Assembly: GCF_907164915.1 (NCBI RefSeq)
Contig: NW_025919140.1
Span: 1,156,680 to 1,220,679 of the forward strand
Origin: Impatiens glandulifera
Taxonomy: Eukaryota > Streptophyta > Magnoliopsida > Ericales > Balsaminaceae
Direction of reading: 5' to 3'
Length of the DNA stretch: 64,000 bases
Shown one piece after another: positions 22,038 through 34,061 of the stretch. The notes below the pieces were generated by a model. The model saw only the letters and a list, made by a program, of their open reading frames with translations, was not told the DNA's origin and made no database searches. Both the position numbers and the translations under genes were made by a program. The stretch's first letter is position 1. Every line of letters starts with the position of its first letter.

Positions 22038-22624
22038 TATAACTGACTATAAATATTGAAATAGTCTAAATGATCTAGCCAACTCTACTGTTGGATGGTT
22101 TTTTATTTTTATTTTTATATGTATCGTAAGAAAAAATATTATTCCCGGGGTCGTTTAGAATCACTTATAATTATTTTGGGTTAATATTTATGTATTATGT
22201 AATTAATCTACAATTTTCTATAATTATGATTTGATTTAGATGTGTTGGTTATTAAACATATAATGTGATCTAATTATGATTTGATTTAGATATGTGTTGA
22301 GTTAATATTTAAACTTTGAATAAACTGTTTTATTATATATTATAAAAATGAAGAACCTTAAATGTGAAAACTCTGAAGACATTACTTATAAAAACACAAA
22401 CGTTAGTGGAGATAAACTTTCACATATTCTAGAATGGTAATACATTCTAACATATACAATTTATTTACACCACTTTAACATTTTTTAGCTTCATATTTAC
22501 ATTATCATTTTATTTTCTTTGGTAAATTTGTTCGACTTTTGCACTATGGAAAAGAACATCTAATGTCAACTAGGTATGTTGATAAGTTTTTCTTATGGGA
22601 TGTGATTTTACGATATCTTTGAAA
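22038..22624. other. AT-rich flank between the hAT element and copia element A
   Basis: No ORF of note. A short phrase (ATTATGATTTGATTTAGAT) occurs twice near 22221 and 22271. The outer end of element A's left LTR seems to be lost here. Confidence 0.5.
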
Positions 22625-22803
22625 TATGAGCTGTACCTGCGCATAAATATTTGTACAACTTAGTTTTATTCACTTATGAATTCATTATCAAAACGATGTC
22701 ATATTGATTAAACTTAGTTTTATTCATCTAACTTTATTTTAATCAATTAATGCATTTAATTTTAATTAATTAATTATTTTTATTCTTTTAACTAATTTTA
22801 ACA
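22625..22803 (-). repeat. Truncated 3' LTR of element A
   Basis: Starts on the minus strand TGTTAAAATTAG at 22803 and matches the start of the 5' LTR at 27566. The match ends near GAGCTGTAC at about 22630. The rest is missing. The polypurine tract AAAAGAGGGAAAT lies next to it at about 22804-22816. Confidence 0.8.
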
Positions 22804-22924
22804 ATTTCCCTCTTTTCGATGATGTTAAAACTAAGTTAAGAACAAGAAATAAAAAGTAAATAAAATATTTATACAAATATAAATTTCAAGTTAAAGAAAA
22901 GTATCCCCATTTTTCTTTATTCAA

Positions 22925-23290
22925 CGTTATCACCAAAAAGAAGTTTTTCCAAGCCTCTTCCACGTCCTCCATTATGACTTGGCTTCCTTCTAAGGGCCCC
23001 AATTACAAGTTTCCCTTCCCCGTTGATTGCTACCTTCCCCCTTTTTAACAGCATCATCAGCATGTTCAACATCTGCAATATGTTTTACTACTATACCAAC
23101 AGTTTCAATGCGTTCTACTTCTTTCGTCTTAAGAGCATTGGATATTTCGAGAAACTAAAACCCAAAGGAATCCATTTTTGTGTTCATTTCTGCGTGGAGA
23201 TCGAAAGCGTTCTTGATCAAAGTAGACTTCATCTTGGGCAACGAATTACGAATTATCGACATTTCAATAGAAATCCTCGATATATCTTTT
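22925..23290 (-). pseudogene. Remnant of the accessory ORF tail of element A
   Basis: On the minus strand this encodes broken pieces rich in charged residues (LEISNALKTKEVERIE, VKHIADVEHADDAVKKGEG) and ends in an Arg/Gly-rich part near the polypurine tract. Position and character match the C-terminal tails in elements B and C. It is joined directly to truncated integrase, marking the deletion. Confidence 0.5.
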
Positions 23291-24334
23291 TTATAGCTTC
23301 TGCCCATAGTTTTTGAGACACACCAAAATCAGCTACATTGACCTAACAACTTCTTTTAATGTTTTGTTCCTCCTTTCAACAACCCCATTCTATTGTGGGG
23401 TTCTAGCAGTAGACAATTCGTGTCTACTTCTAGATTCCTCAAGGAAAGAAGATACAATTCTGTTTGTAAACTCTGTTCCTCTATCACTTATAATCTTTAT
23501 TATACTTAGAGATTTTTCATTTTGTAATCTTCTAATGATTTTGATCAAATTTTCATCAGTTTGATCCTTAGAAGCAAAGATAACCCAAGTAAATCAAGAA
23601 AAATCATCAATTATGACAATGATATATCTCATTCCCTCTAAACTGGTTACTGAAATTGGACGAAATAAATCCATGTACAATAATTCCAGACAACCGTTGG
23701 ATTGAATATTCCATTTGTTTTTAAAAGTTGATCTAACTTGTTTGCTCATCTGACAAGCAGGACATACCTTATATTTAGAAAACTTTAATTTAGGCATACC
23801 AACTACAAGATCATTTGAATAGATGTTGTTAATTATTTTAAAGTTAAGATGATTTAATCTTTTATGCCAAAGCCAATTTTGATCTTTTTTAGCTATCATG
23901 CAAACATGATCAGACATCTTAGGCTTTCAGTTCATCTTATATGAGTTTCCTATTCTTCCTATCAGTAGTGTATTTCCCTATTGATCTTTAACTATACATG
24001 CATGTTTTTGAAAATCTATAGTGTATCCGTTACCACACATTTGACTAATGATAATAAAATTATAATACAGATTTTCTACTAACAACACATTATTAATAGT
24101 AAAATTTCTGTGAACAATATTACCCTTACCCACAGTTTTACCTTTGTTGTTATCACTGATTGTGATTTTCGGTTCTGTACACTTTATTATGCTAGTTAAT
24201 ACTCGTCTATTGCCTCTCATATGTCTGGAGCATCCGCTGTCTAGATACCAAACAGACTCCTCTAAACAATTTTCCTATTGTACCTACATATATACATATT
24301 TACAACATTGGTACCCAACTTCATTTGGGTCCAT
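23291..24334 (-). pseudogene. Element A pol: protease and partial integrase
   Basis: The protease motif WYLDSGCSRHM lies near 24250-24220. The zinc-binding HHCC part of integrase (WHKRLNHLNF, CPACQMSKQ) lies at 23880-23745. The integrase core continues with SDRGTEFTN near 23490 and stops after LWAEAIK at about 23295. Copia order (protease, integrase, then RT) is followed, but everything from mid-integrase through RNase H is deleted. Several stops are present. Confidence 0.8.
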
Positions 24335-26175
24335 GGTTAATTAGTCCCTTGGGGATCCATATTTGGGTTATTTTTATGGATCTCCCATTTTGTGTTGTCA
24401 AAAAAGCATAAGATTTTTTTCCCCAAAAAAAAGCATAAGATTTAGACTTGGCAAACGTCTTTCTGCCAACTGATGATCCCTTAGTCTTAGAAGATGATTT
24501 TTTTAAAACCTTTTGACTTTCTGTCAAAGTTTTGTTTGCCAGACCAGCTGGCTGCCAGCTTCTCAAGCTTGGGCTAGCTAGAAGTTGGCTTAACATATTT
24601 AACATCATCTTTTAAGGTTAAGTCACCACAGTTGTGACTAGTTCCAGTATCAGTTAAAGTACTCTTGACAAAGATTAAAGATTTAAGCTTGCCTTTAATT
24701 GGGTTTAGCTTTCTACTAGACTTATCTGAAGAGTTGTTGTCAAATCCCAGATCAGATTTACATCCGGCAGGTCTTTGCTGAGTAATCATTTGTGCAACAA
24801 CTTTTACAGATTTTGTCCAAGAGCTAATCACATAGTTCAATCTTTGGTTTTCAGCAGAAAGAATTTTGATCATTTCTTTGAGCTTCTCATTCTCAGATGA
24901 GAATTCATTTATTTCATTATTTTTTAAAACTTCAGGTTCATTCTTTTGAGATGAAAAACTTGTACTATCAGATTTATTTTTAAAATTAATTTCATTAAAA
25001 GAGTCTGACAGTTTCTTGTACTCAATGACCAAGTCATTGAGTGCAATGACTAGATCATCTCTCATGAAGTCGTCAGAGGAGAAGTCAAATATCTCAGTGC
25101 ATTCAACCATGAAACATTTGATACCCTCATATTCACTTTTTCTTGATGAGCTTTCATCTGATTCACTGTCAGCCCATTTTCTCTTGCTTTCCTCAGCCAA
25201 CAAAGTTTTTTTGTTCTTTTTTGTTTCTTCTATCCGGCTGCTTCTTGTCATCCGTTTTGGCTTTCTGTAGTCAACCTTGAAATGACATGGTTTATCACCG
25301 TTAAAATATTTCAGGTTAGCTTTTGATTCATCTTTATTGTTAAATCTATTAGATTTAGAGTTAGGATGGTTCTTCTTCAAGAATTTGTCAATCTTCTTGA
25401 CGAAGAATGACATTATATCGTTGTTAATCTTCTCAACAGACTTCTCAACCATCGCGGCGGCTGGCTCTTTAGCAGTCACCAACATCTTTTTGATGGTCGA
25501 TGTGGATGACTCCTCTTCATTCCGTGAGTTTATTTCAAACTAGTAGGTTTTCAGATCGGAGAATAAGTCGTGCAACTCAATCTTGTTGAGATCTTTAGAT
25601 TCTCTCATCACTATTGTCTTAATGTTTCATTCTCTAGGAAGAGCTATCATGACTTGAATAGCAACCTCTCTGTTGTTGTAAGTCTTTCCTAGAGTGGAGA
25701 GTTCATTGACAATGCTATTGAAACGTTCATCGAATTCAGTTATTGTTTCTCCAAGACGCATCTTGATGTTGTCAAACTTATGTGTGGCAACTATCAACTT
25801 GTTTTCTTTGGTTTGGTTGTTGCCTTCACAGAGTTGAGTAAGCTTCTTCCAAATTTCTTTGGCAGTTGTGCATGACTTGATCTTGTTGAACATGTTCTTG
25901 TCCAACGTCTTATAAAGGATCTCTTTGGCCACATTGTCTAGGTTAGCCTTCTTCTTATCTTCAGAAGTCCACTCATGTCGTGGCTTATCGTTCATCTCAG
26001 GAATACCATCTGTTGAAGTTGTGGCTGTGCTGATCGTTTGGATCTTCATTGGCCCATAAGTAATGACGTACCACATATCGTCATCTTGAGTAGCCAAGTG
26101 AGCTTGTATCCTTATTTTCCAATCATCATAATCTTCCTTGGTGAACATTGGGATTATTTTAGGAGAGACATGATT
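24321..26175 (-). pseudogene. Element A gag
   Basis: The UBN2-like gag core is at 26150-25627 (DYDDWKIRIQAHLATQDDD, EFDERFNSIVNELSTLGK). The ATG at the expected place is out of frame by one base. The zinc knuckle at about 25310-25260 has lost its Cys residues (KYFNGDKPCHFKVDY). The frame ends at TGA 24323-24321 in the conserved GPK-stop sequence, where pol overlaps. Gag would form the cytoplasmic particle. Confidence 0.75.
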
Positions 26176-26210
26176 CAGATGTTTGTTTTGCTTGAGAATA
26201 AAAACTCCCA

Positions 26211-26221
26211 CTCTGATACCA
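26211..26221 (-). promoter_or_regulatory. Primer binding site of element A
   Basis: TGGTATCAGAG on the minus strand, two bases after the LTR end. It matches the 3' end of initiator tRNA-Met, the usual plant copia primer. Confidence 0.85.
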
Positions 26222-26223
26222 CT

Positions 26224-27566
26224 TGATAGGATCGCTGACAACAATAGACGAGAGGGATGAATATTGTTGTACAACACTTGATTTTCAATTCGATTTTAAT
26301 TCTATTAAAGATTAAAATCTGTTTCTATTCTTCACAAATTGTCATAACCTCTTGAACGGTTTCAAGTGCAGAAGTGCTTGCTAGATTTGAAGTTATGGAT
26401 GCAAAACGTTAAGATGTAGAAAGTAAATAACACGAGAGTTTTATGGATGTTCAAAGATAAAACTCCTACGTCCCACCTTCTTCTGTTTCCAAAAGGTTTC
26501 CACTAAAAGACTTTGGTTTATATGGCGCCTATACAAACTCAGTCAGAACTCAGAACTTAACAACTACAAGTTCTAAACTCCTAAAACTCACTCTATTTAA
26601 CATTCAACTTTCTGTTCAACTTACAATATTCAATATACTCTCATCTTATACAATGTATGCTTTTTCCAGTTAGAGAGAGAGAGTAAAAAGATGAAGAACT
26701 TTCAAAACTTCTAGAACTTGTGTGAGCACGTGAACTAGAGAATCACCGTTGTACTTTAATGCTCTTTTATAGTGAGGTGTAGCAACGGTCGACTCTGATA
26801 TCTTGGATTGTGAAATGACCGGGAATGATTCTCCATACCTCAAATCTAAATATTTAGGGATCCTCCGTACCGGAAATACATGAGTCCATCGTTCATAAAT
26901 CCAGGGATTCAACGTTGTACTTTGATGTTGAAATGTAGGCAACAATCGAATCTAATACGTAGATACTTGTCGACTTTCTAATGGTTGAGCACTTGGTGAC
27001 AGTTGTAATAAGCTGACTAAGAAGTCTGGTTATAAAGAATGATGATATTCATTATGCTGATGAGCTATGTAGATAAGTAGAGCTTTTCTTCAGACAAATA
27101 GTGATGTAAGACTACTGCCAGCGCTTCTTCAGACTACTACTAAAGCAAGGCGTCTACTCGCGCTTCTTCAGACTACTACTAAAGCAAGTCGTCTTCTCGT
27201 GCTTCTTCAGATTGTTACTGAAACAAGGCATGTGCTCGCGCTTCTTCAGACTACTACTGAAGCAAGACGTCTGATCGCACTTCTTCAGACTACTTCTGAA
27301 GCAAGGCGTCTACTCGCATTTCTTTAGACCAAAACATGTGCTTGAAGTGAGACGTCTACTCTCGCTTCCTCATCTTGAGCTGTCTGCTTGAAGTGAGACG
27401 TCTACTCTCACTTCCTCAGCTCAAGACGTATGCTCGCGCTTCTTGAGCTGTACATATGCATATACATTTGCACAACTTAGTTTTATTCACCTAAGTTTAT
27501 TTCATTCAATTAATACATTTAATCTTAATTAATTATTTCTTTTTCTTATTTTAACTTATTCTAACA
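26224..27566 (-). repeat. 5' LTR of element A (1343 bp)
   Basis: Starts TGTTAGAATAAG at 27566 and ends CCTATCA at 26224 on the minus strand. Contains a TATA-like TATAAAAGAG at 26762-26771, a 39-bp minisatellite in the upstream half, and the conserved stem-loop/GACGTAGGAG segment at 26463-26497. Confidence 0.8.
27122..27355. repeat. 39-bp minisatellite, six copies, in the LTR of element A
   Basis: Units start CGCTTCTTCAG (or close variants) at 27122, 27161, 27200, 27239, 27278 and 27317, each exactly 39 bp apart. A second repeat containing GAAGTGAGACGTCTACTCTC occurs twice just after it. Confidence 0.9.
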
Positions 27567-27867
27567 ATAATCTTTATTAGCACTTAAAGGTATTTTAGTA
27601 TATTAGCACTTATGGGTATTTTAGTATATTAACACTTAAGGGTATTTCAATATGTTGCAATCACTAACTATATACACTCTTTCATTACATTCAGTTTATT
27701 TTATATTTGCTAATAAGAAACCCTAACTTCATTCATTATCTTATCAATCGAGTCTTATGTTTAATAAAAACCTACATAACCTTTCAAAAACTTTGAGAGA
27801 TAGTTTTAAAGAAGATAATGAATTTTAGAAAATCTCAAGGGAGTAATGCATCTTAGTGGAGCAATGA
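27567..27867. other. Short spacer between copia elements A and B
   Basis: About 300 bp. A GGGTATTTTAGTATATTAGCACTTA-like phrase is repeated three times near 27580-27650. No gene is seen. Confidence 0.5.
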
Positions 27868-29506
27868 TGTTAAGTTAAATTTTATGATTAATTTTTAGTA
27901 TATCAATATAATCGAGTAGTGTTATTGATTTTATGTAGGGTCAAAGTAAAGAAAATCGGAAAGGGAATCCGTCCGGCAGTTGATAAAATTCAGTATTTAA
28001 TCAACTTCGGTTTATGTAGAAGTGCGTCCGGTTTTTCTATTCGACTTCGGCTTTGCAAAGGCACGTTCAGTTTTATGTTCGGTTTTGCAGAAGCGCGCTC
28101 GATTTTATATCCGGTAGTTGATCAAATTCGGTAGTTGATCAACTTCGGTATTTTATATGAAACGCTTAAGGTTTTATGTCAAGTTTGGTATTTCGAAGAA
28201 GCGCATCCGGTAGTTTGTCCAAATCTGTCTTTGGACAAACGCTTCTGGTTTTATGTCAAATTTGGTATTTCGAAGAAGCGCATCCGGTAGTTTATCCAAA
28301 TCAGTTTTTGGACAAATGTTTACAGTTTTATCTAAAGTTCGGTATTTTGCAAAAGCGCATCCAATAGTTTGTCCAAATTGGTTTTTGGATAAGCGCCTCC
28401 AGTTTTATATAGCTTCCGATATTTTAACTTGTTCGGTTTTATATCTGTAATTCCGGTATTTAACATGTTTATCTTTATTTGAGCGCTTCAGGTATTTAAC
28501 CTGTTCGGTTTTATACAAGATTGGGACATTAGGACGCACAATAATCAACGCCACATTTAATATTCCGATTCGACCGTTGCATTAAATACCATGTATCATT
28601 TTACAAACCTTCTAAGAAGCTCAATAGTCACACGTTAATCAAGTAGGGCTACAATACTCAAGTGCAGCTACATCACTCAAGTAGAGCCACTTTACATCAA
28701 CACGCGGAACTCTACAATATGCCATCATTTATTGCAAAGCAGCTGAGCTTATCCTATAGAATACTGCCACGTGCCAAGCTAATCCTATAGTGCATTAACT
28801 TCATCCAGTACATTCACGATCAAAGGTATATCTTTTGACGTACTACCATGGCATGTATCCAACCGAAATAGGACAGGTGTCCTCTGAAGCAAACTTGTCC
28901 GTTGAGGTGTTATCTATTTAAGAAGAAGTTGAAGGACAATTTGCATCTCTCGGTCTTTTTTGGTTTTCATGAGTCTTAAGCTTTTTAGTAATCAAGAGCT
29001 TAAGATTTCAAGTTATAAAGGTCTACAAGTTTGCTATATCATTAAATTGTATTACATACTGTTCTTTCTGTGTGAGATTTCAGTATTGTAAGTTGACAGA
29101 ATATGTTATGTTCAACAGAGTGTTGTGTGCTAGGAGTTCAGAAATAGGTAGTGTCTAAGTCCTAGTTGTCCGACTGGGTTTGTGTAAGCGTTGTAATCAA
29201 ACTAAATATTCTAGTGAATATCCTTCTGAAGGTTGAGAAGAAGGGGTGACGTAGGAGAGTTTGCTTCGAATATCCATAAACAAACGCTGTGTCTTGTGTT
29301 CTTTTCATTTTCGTGCTTTCCCACTCTTTATCTACCACTTCAAGTCTAAACAAACAGTTCTGCACTTGACTCCATTCAAGAGTTTGTGAGGACTTGTGAA
29401 GAATAGAAATAGATATTAACTTCTAACAGAGTTAATATCGAAGTGAGGGTTTTCGCGGTTAATAATACTCGGTTAACCCCTACTATTATTAACTTCTTTC
29501 CCAACA
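27868..29506 (+). repeat. 5' LTR of element B (1639 bp)
   Basis: Begins TGTTAAG and ends CCCAACA. Contains three 77-bp hairpin repeats (28188-28418), a CACGTG box at 28768-28773 and the conserved stem-loop/GGGGTGACGTAGGAG motif at 29222-29257. It matches 57223-58878 along its length. Confidence 0.85.
28188..28418 (+). repeat. 77-bp repeat x3 with internal hairpin
   Basis: Units at 28188-28264, 28265-28341 and 28342-28418. Each holds an inverted repeat of the form GTTTGTCCAAA-loop-TTTGGACAAAC. The same three-unit array occurs in the other LTR at 57572-57802. Confidence 0.9.
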
Positions 29507-29508
29507 TG

Positions 29509-29519
29509 TAGTATTAGAG
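29509..29519 (+). promoter_or_regulatory. Primer binding site of element B (mutated)
   Basis: TAGTATTAGAG, two bases after the LTR. It equals the TGGTATCAGAG of A and C with two substitutions, both G-to-A or C-to-T. Confidence 0.7.
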
Positions 29520-29549
29520 TAAGGTTTTCTATTTTTATTAGATATCATC

Positions 29550-31350
29550 ATGTCTTTCCACAAAAAGCCTCCCATGTTCAATAATGAAGAATATGATGAT
29601 TGGAAGATTTGCATGCAGTGCATCTGGCTTCCCAAGACGACGACATGTGGTACATTATTACCAATGGCCCGATAAAGATGTACAAGGAGAACTCATCCAC
29701 TACTACTAATGATGGTGTTCCTCACCCCGCTGAGAAGCCACGACATGAGTGGAAAGATGAAGATAAAAGGAAGAACAACCTTGATAGCCTGGCCAAGAAC
29801 ATCATTTACAAAACTCTTAACAAGAACATGTTTGGGAAGATCAAAGCATGTTCCACTGCCAAGGAGATATGGGAAAAGATTATCCAATTCTGTGAGGGCA
29901 ATGAGCAAAAAAGAGAGAACAAACTCATGGTTGCCACTCAGAAGTTTGATAATATCAAGATGCGTCGTGGGGAGATACTGGACGAATTTGACGAACGCTT
30001 CACCAACATTGTCGTTGAACTTTCCACTATAGGAAAAGTCTATGGAAACAAAGAAATCATCGTCAAGGCATTGAATGCTCTTCCTATTGCTTGGGACAAT
30101 AAGGTGATGGTGATGAGGGAGTCTAAAGACCTCAATAAAATAGAGTTGCACGACATGTTTGCCGATCTGAAATCCCATAAGTTTGAGATGAACTCAAGGA
30201 ATTAAGAGGAACCCTCATTCTCCGCGTCTAAGGCATTGGTATCCTCTATGGAGCCAATAGTTTCCTCACCCATCAAGTCGGTTGAGCAGATCAGCGAAGA
30301 TGCGATTACACTTCTTGTCAAGAAGTTTGGCAGATTTATGAAAAAGAATCAACCCAACCCATCTTTCGATAACAATAATAACTCTAATGATTACAAAGCT
30401 AACATCCGTTGCTTTAACTATGACACCCTGAGTCATTACAAGTCGGAATGTCGGAAGCCAATGAGAGATGATAATAAGCCAGCTGATCAGAAACATAAGG
30501 AGGATTACAAATCATCCAAGCATAAGAATGATTAAAAAGAAATGTTGGAAGATGAAAGCAGAAGCAAGTGGGCCCAAAGTGAATCGGAGTGCAGTTCCTC
30601 AAGTGATAGTGATGATGAAGAAATCAAGTGATTCATGGCTAATCATGAAGAGGTTTTTGAGTTTGCCGCTGAAGAGTTCACTCGAGAGGACCTAATTACT
30701 ACACTCAATGACAAGATTATTGAGTACAAGAAATTGTATATTCTTGTTTCAACTCAACCAGACAACATAACTGGTAAAATAAATGAACTATCTTCTGAGA
30801 ATGAGAAGTTCAAGGAGACAGTTTAACTGTTGACCAAAGAAAATGAAAGAGTCAACTATGTGATTGCTGCATGGATGAAGTCTGGGGATGCGGTCAATCA
30901 GATAACGAGTCAACTAAGCCCTGCCAATTGTAAATTTAGTCTAGGCTATGACAATAGCAACCCAGACAAGTCATGCAAGAAGTTGAAACCCACAAAAGAC
31001 AAACTTCTTATATAAGTTTCGTCAAGGGTAATTCAACCAACACTGAAGAGAATCACGATGCAAATGAGTCAATAACTAAAAAGGAATTAAAATATGTGGA
31101 GCCAACTGACAAGTCATAGTGGCTTAATCCTAAGGGAAAGAAAGTCAGCCGGTCGTCTGGACGTAAACATGACAAGCGACCGAGGAGGTCTAATCAATAC
31201 TCATCATCAAAATCCTATGACTCATTGAAAGGCAGACAGAGAGATGTCAAGCCTAATTCAAGTAAAATTAGTAAGACGTACACTAGGAGATCTATCAAAG
31301 TAACACAAATATGGATCCCCAAAGGACTAATTAACCATGGACCCAATTAA
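29550..31350 (+). pseudogene. Element B gag
   Basis: ATG at 29550 starts MSFHKKPPMFNNEEYDDWK, then an indel near 29610 shifts frame. The UBN2-like core continues at 29620-30205. A zinc-knuckle region lies at about 30405-30465 (CFNYDTLSHYKSEC), where the second Cys position reads Tyr. The late gag part (NYVIAAWMKSG, 30850-30900) is followed by the conserved WIPKGLINHGPN and a TAA at 31348-31350, overlapping the pol frame. Several stops interrupt it. Confidence 0.8.
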
Positions 31351-32394
31351 ATGGGGGTACCAAAGGTTGTAAATAATTTCATTTACAGGTTAAACATGTG
31401 AGTTTCCTAGAGGATTAAGAATGGTACTTGGACAGTGGATTCTCAAGGCATATGATAGGAAATAGTATGCTTCTAACTAACATTGTAAAGGAATTTGGAT
31501 CAAGAATCACATTCGGTGACAACTCCAAGGGTAAGACCATGGACAAGAGTAAAATTGTCCATGGTAACCTAACCATATACAACATAGTACTTGTTAAAAA
31601 TCTGTGCTACAACCTTCTTATTATAAGTCAAATGTGTGATATAGGATATCTTGTTGAATTTCATAAGAAAATATGCATAGTAAAGGATCAACAGGGAATT
31701 ACTTTGTTGACAGGGAATATGACATGTAATATTTATAAAGTCAACTGGAAAAACAAATCATCTAATCCCATTTGCATGATAGTTACAAATAATCAAAACT
31801 GGCTTTGGCATAAGAGACTTAACCACCTAAAATTTAAGACTATTAACTCTAACCGTTATAGGGAATTAGTTTTAGATATTCCTAAGTTGAAGTTTTCTAA
31901 AGATAAAGTTTGCTTTGCTTTCCAGATGGGCAAACATATCAAATCTACTTTTAAAAGTAAATGCAACATTTAGTCTGATAGGTGCTTAGAACTTTTATAT
32001 ATGGACTTTTTTAGTCTAATTAAGGTAACTAGCTTAGGAGGCATGAGGTATACCTTAGTAATTATTGATGACTACTCTAGGTTTAATTGGGTTATTTTCT
32101 TAATTTCTAAAGATAATGCTACTCTTAATTTGATTAAAATGCTTAAAATAGTGCAAAATGAAAAATCGGTAAGCATAAATAAAATTAGATGTGATAGGGG
32201 TACTGAGTTCACTAACAGGACTTTGTCTTCTTACCTTGAGGAGTCTGGTATTAGACACGAGTTGTCTATTACCATAAATCCACAGCAAAACGATTTGGAT
32301 GAAAGGAGAAACAATACCCTTAAGGAAGCGTCTAGATCAATGATAGTCGACTCAGGAGTGGCTCAAAAGCTTTGGGCAGAGGCCATTAACACAA

Positions 32395-32399
32395 CATGT
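32395..32399. repeat. Left target duplication of element X (CATGT)
   Basis: CATGT before element X, identical to 35313-35317. Confidence 0.9.
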
Positions 32400-33642
32400 T
32401 GTTAGGATCGGGATTGCCGATAAGGGACCGGGGTCCGTCTAAAAGAGAACTCTTTAAAACACACACAACGGTTGACTCTAATTCGGTTAAGAACTAAAAC
32501 CGGTCTGACCACTACACAAGCTGTCACAAACTCTTGAACCGGGTTCAAGTGCGGAAGTAGTATGTTTCATCTTGAAGTAACACACAGATCGGTTGGAAAT
32601 GGAAGTAAAGAGAAGTAGGTTAGAATGAGGGGAACCGGTTCGGTTGATTTGATGACCGAAAGTAAATAAAGAACACATAACACATATTTTATGGATGTTC
32701 GGAGATAAAACTCCTACGTCAACCCTTCTTCACAAACCGTGAGAAGGATATTCACTAAGGAATATTCCACAACACAATACAACATCGTGTCTTATTTACT
32801 GCTCGATGTACACTTTACAATACTCACACAATATTGTAATACACTTTTACAAATATGTAAATACACAGATTTCTTCATTTTGTTCTTATCACTCAATAGC
32901 TTTTCAGATTTCTCAGAGTTTATTCGCAGGATTCAGAGTTCACAGCTTTTATGATGAGCGCAAGAATCAGATTGAAGATAGGCAGGTTTTTCGCGCGAGA
33001 TCTAGAGAGAACAAGAGCCATTTTCTTTTGCCTTTGTACTTCCTTTTATAGTAGAAATATGATAACGATCATATTTCTCTCTTCAAGGTGATTGGTCAGA
33101 AGGAGTCGTGCCAGTCCGGATTAGGTGCCTTGCACGCTTTGTCTTTTGTACACATGGAAGTTGTGCATTTGGCAGCCGCCTGCCCCTTGAAGATTGCTTG
33201 TAGACTTGTACAAAATCAGGTAATCATTTGCCTGCATTTTTGTCTTGTTTCAAAACCTTCTTCTGAAATATTCCCAAGGAAGTATTTTATTTATCTCAAC
33301 ACGTTATTTTCCAACATATTCATATCTTTGGATCATCTGTCCGTTGGAGATGTACGGTGGATTTAAGATCTTCAAGATATCGAGCCAGCCAGACAATTTT
33401 GGTTTGCATTTCAGCCGACATTGATGTTTAGTCGATCCGGGTTTCTTAGAAGATCGATCAGTTAAGGAATTCCGGTTTGAGCTCTTTCAAGGGAATCGGT
33501 CTGACAAGTCTGGTTGAAGATAGTACTTAGTAATGGTTTTACCGGTCTGGTTGAAGATATGCACCTGCCCATAAAATTGAATTTGGCTAAGTTCCTTTAG
33601 TTGGTTAATTACTTGTTAATTAACTATCTAGTTTTTCTAACA
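32400..33642 (-). repeat. 3' LTR of element X (1243 bp)
   Basis: On the minus strand TGTTAGAAAAACTAG (33642) to CCTAACA (32400). TATAAAAGG at 33042-33050; conserved stem-loop motif at about 32711-32747. Very similar to 34062-35312. Confidence 0.85.
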
Positions 33643-34061
33643 ATTTCTACCTTTTTGATTATTTAAAATATATATTCAAAACTTGTAAATGTTGGTCGGT
33701 TTAAAGACGTATTTATTTGTCCGGTTGAAAAAGGTTGAAGAAAATTCTAAAGGAACTTAAATTTTGTTTGGCCGATTTTAGAAAAACGGTATGAGAAGAA
33801 ATTTTGTATACTTAGCAATTTCTCCGTTTTGATACTCTTAAAGTAAGAGTGTCAAAACTAGTGAGTTTAAAAAAAAGAATGAGGCCGAAAGTTCTGTATT
33901 TATCAAAATATAATTAATTTCCAAAAATAAACTTATGTCATTTTATATATAAGCTTGAGCCGAAATATTAAATATATTATAAGGCAAAATTATAAAATAT
34001 ATATTTGAAATTGAAAGCCTTAAGAATTCATTCGCCCCTTTTCTCCGGTTTGTTGATCACT

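Larger units (their letters stand above)
22625..27566 (-). mobile_element. Copia element A (minus strand), internally deleted
   Basis: The 5' LTR is on the right (26224-27566), followed on the minus strand by primer site, gag, protease and integrase. The coding sequence stops within integrase near 23295. RT and RNase H are missing, and the tail of an accessory ORF plus the polypurine tract follow at once. The left 3' LTR is reduced to 22625-22803. The same family plan as B, C and D, but with its own LTR sequence. Confidence 0.85.

Noticed and set aside
27122..27355. CRISPR-like array of 39-bp units
   Set aside because: Units are contiguous with no spacers, inside a plant LTR; it is a minisatellite.
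28176..28450. Two similar 63-65 residue ORFs
   Set aside because: They are frames through the 77-bp LTR repeats, not genes.
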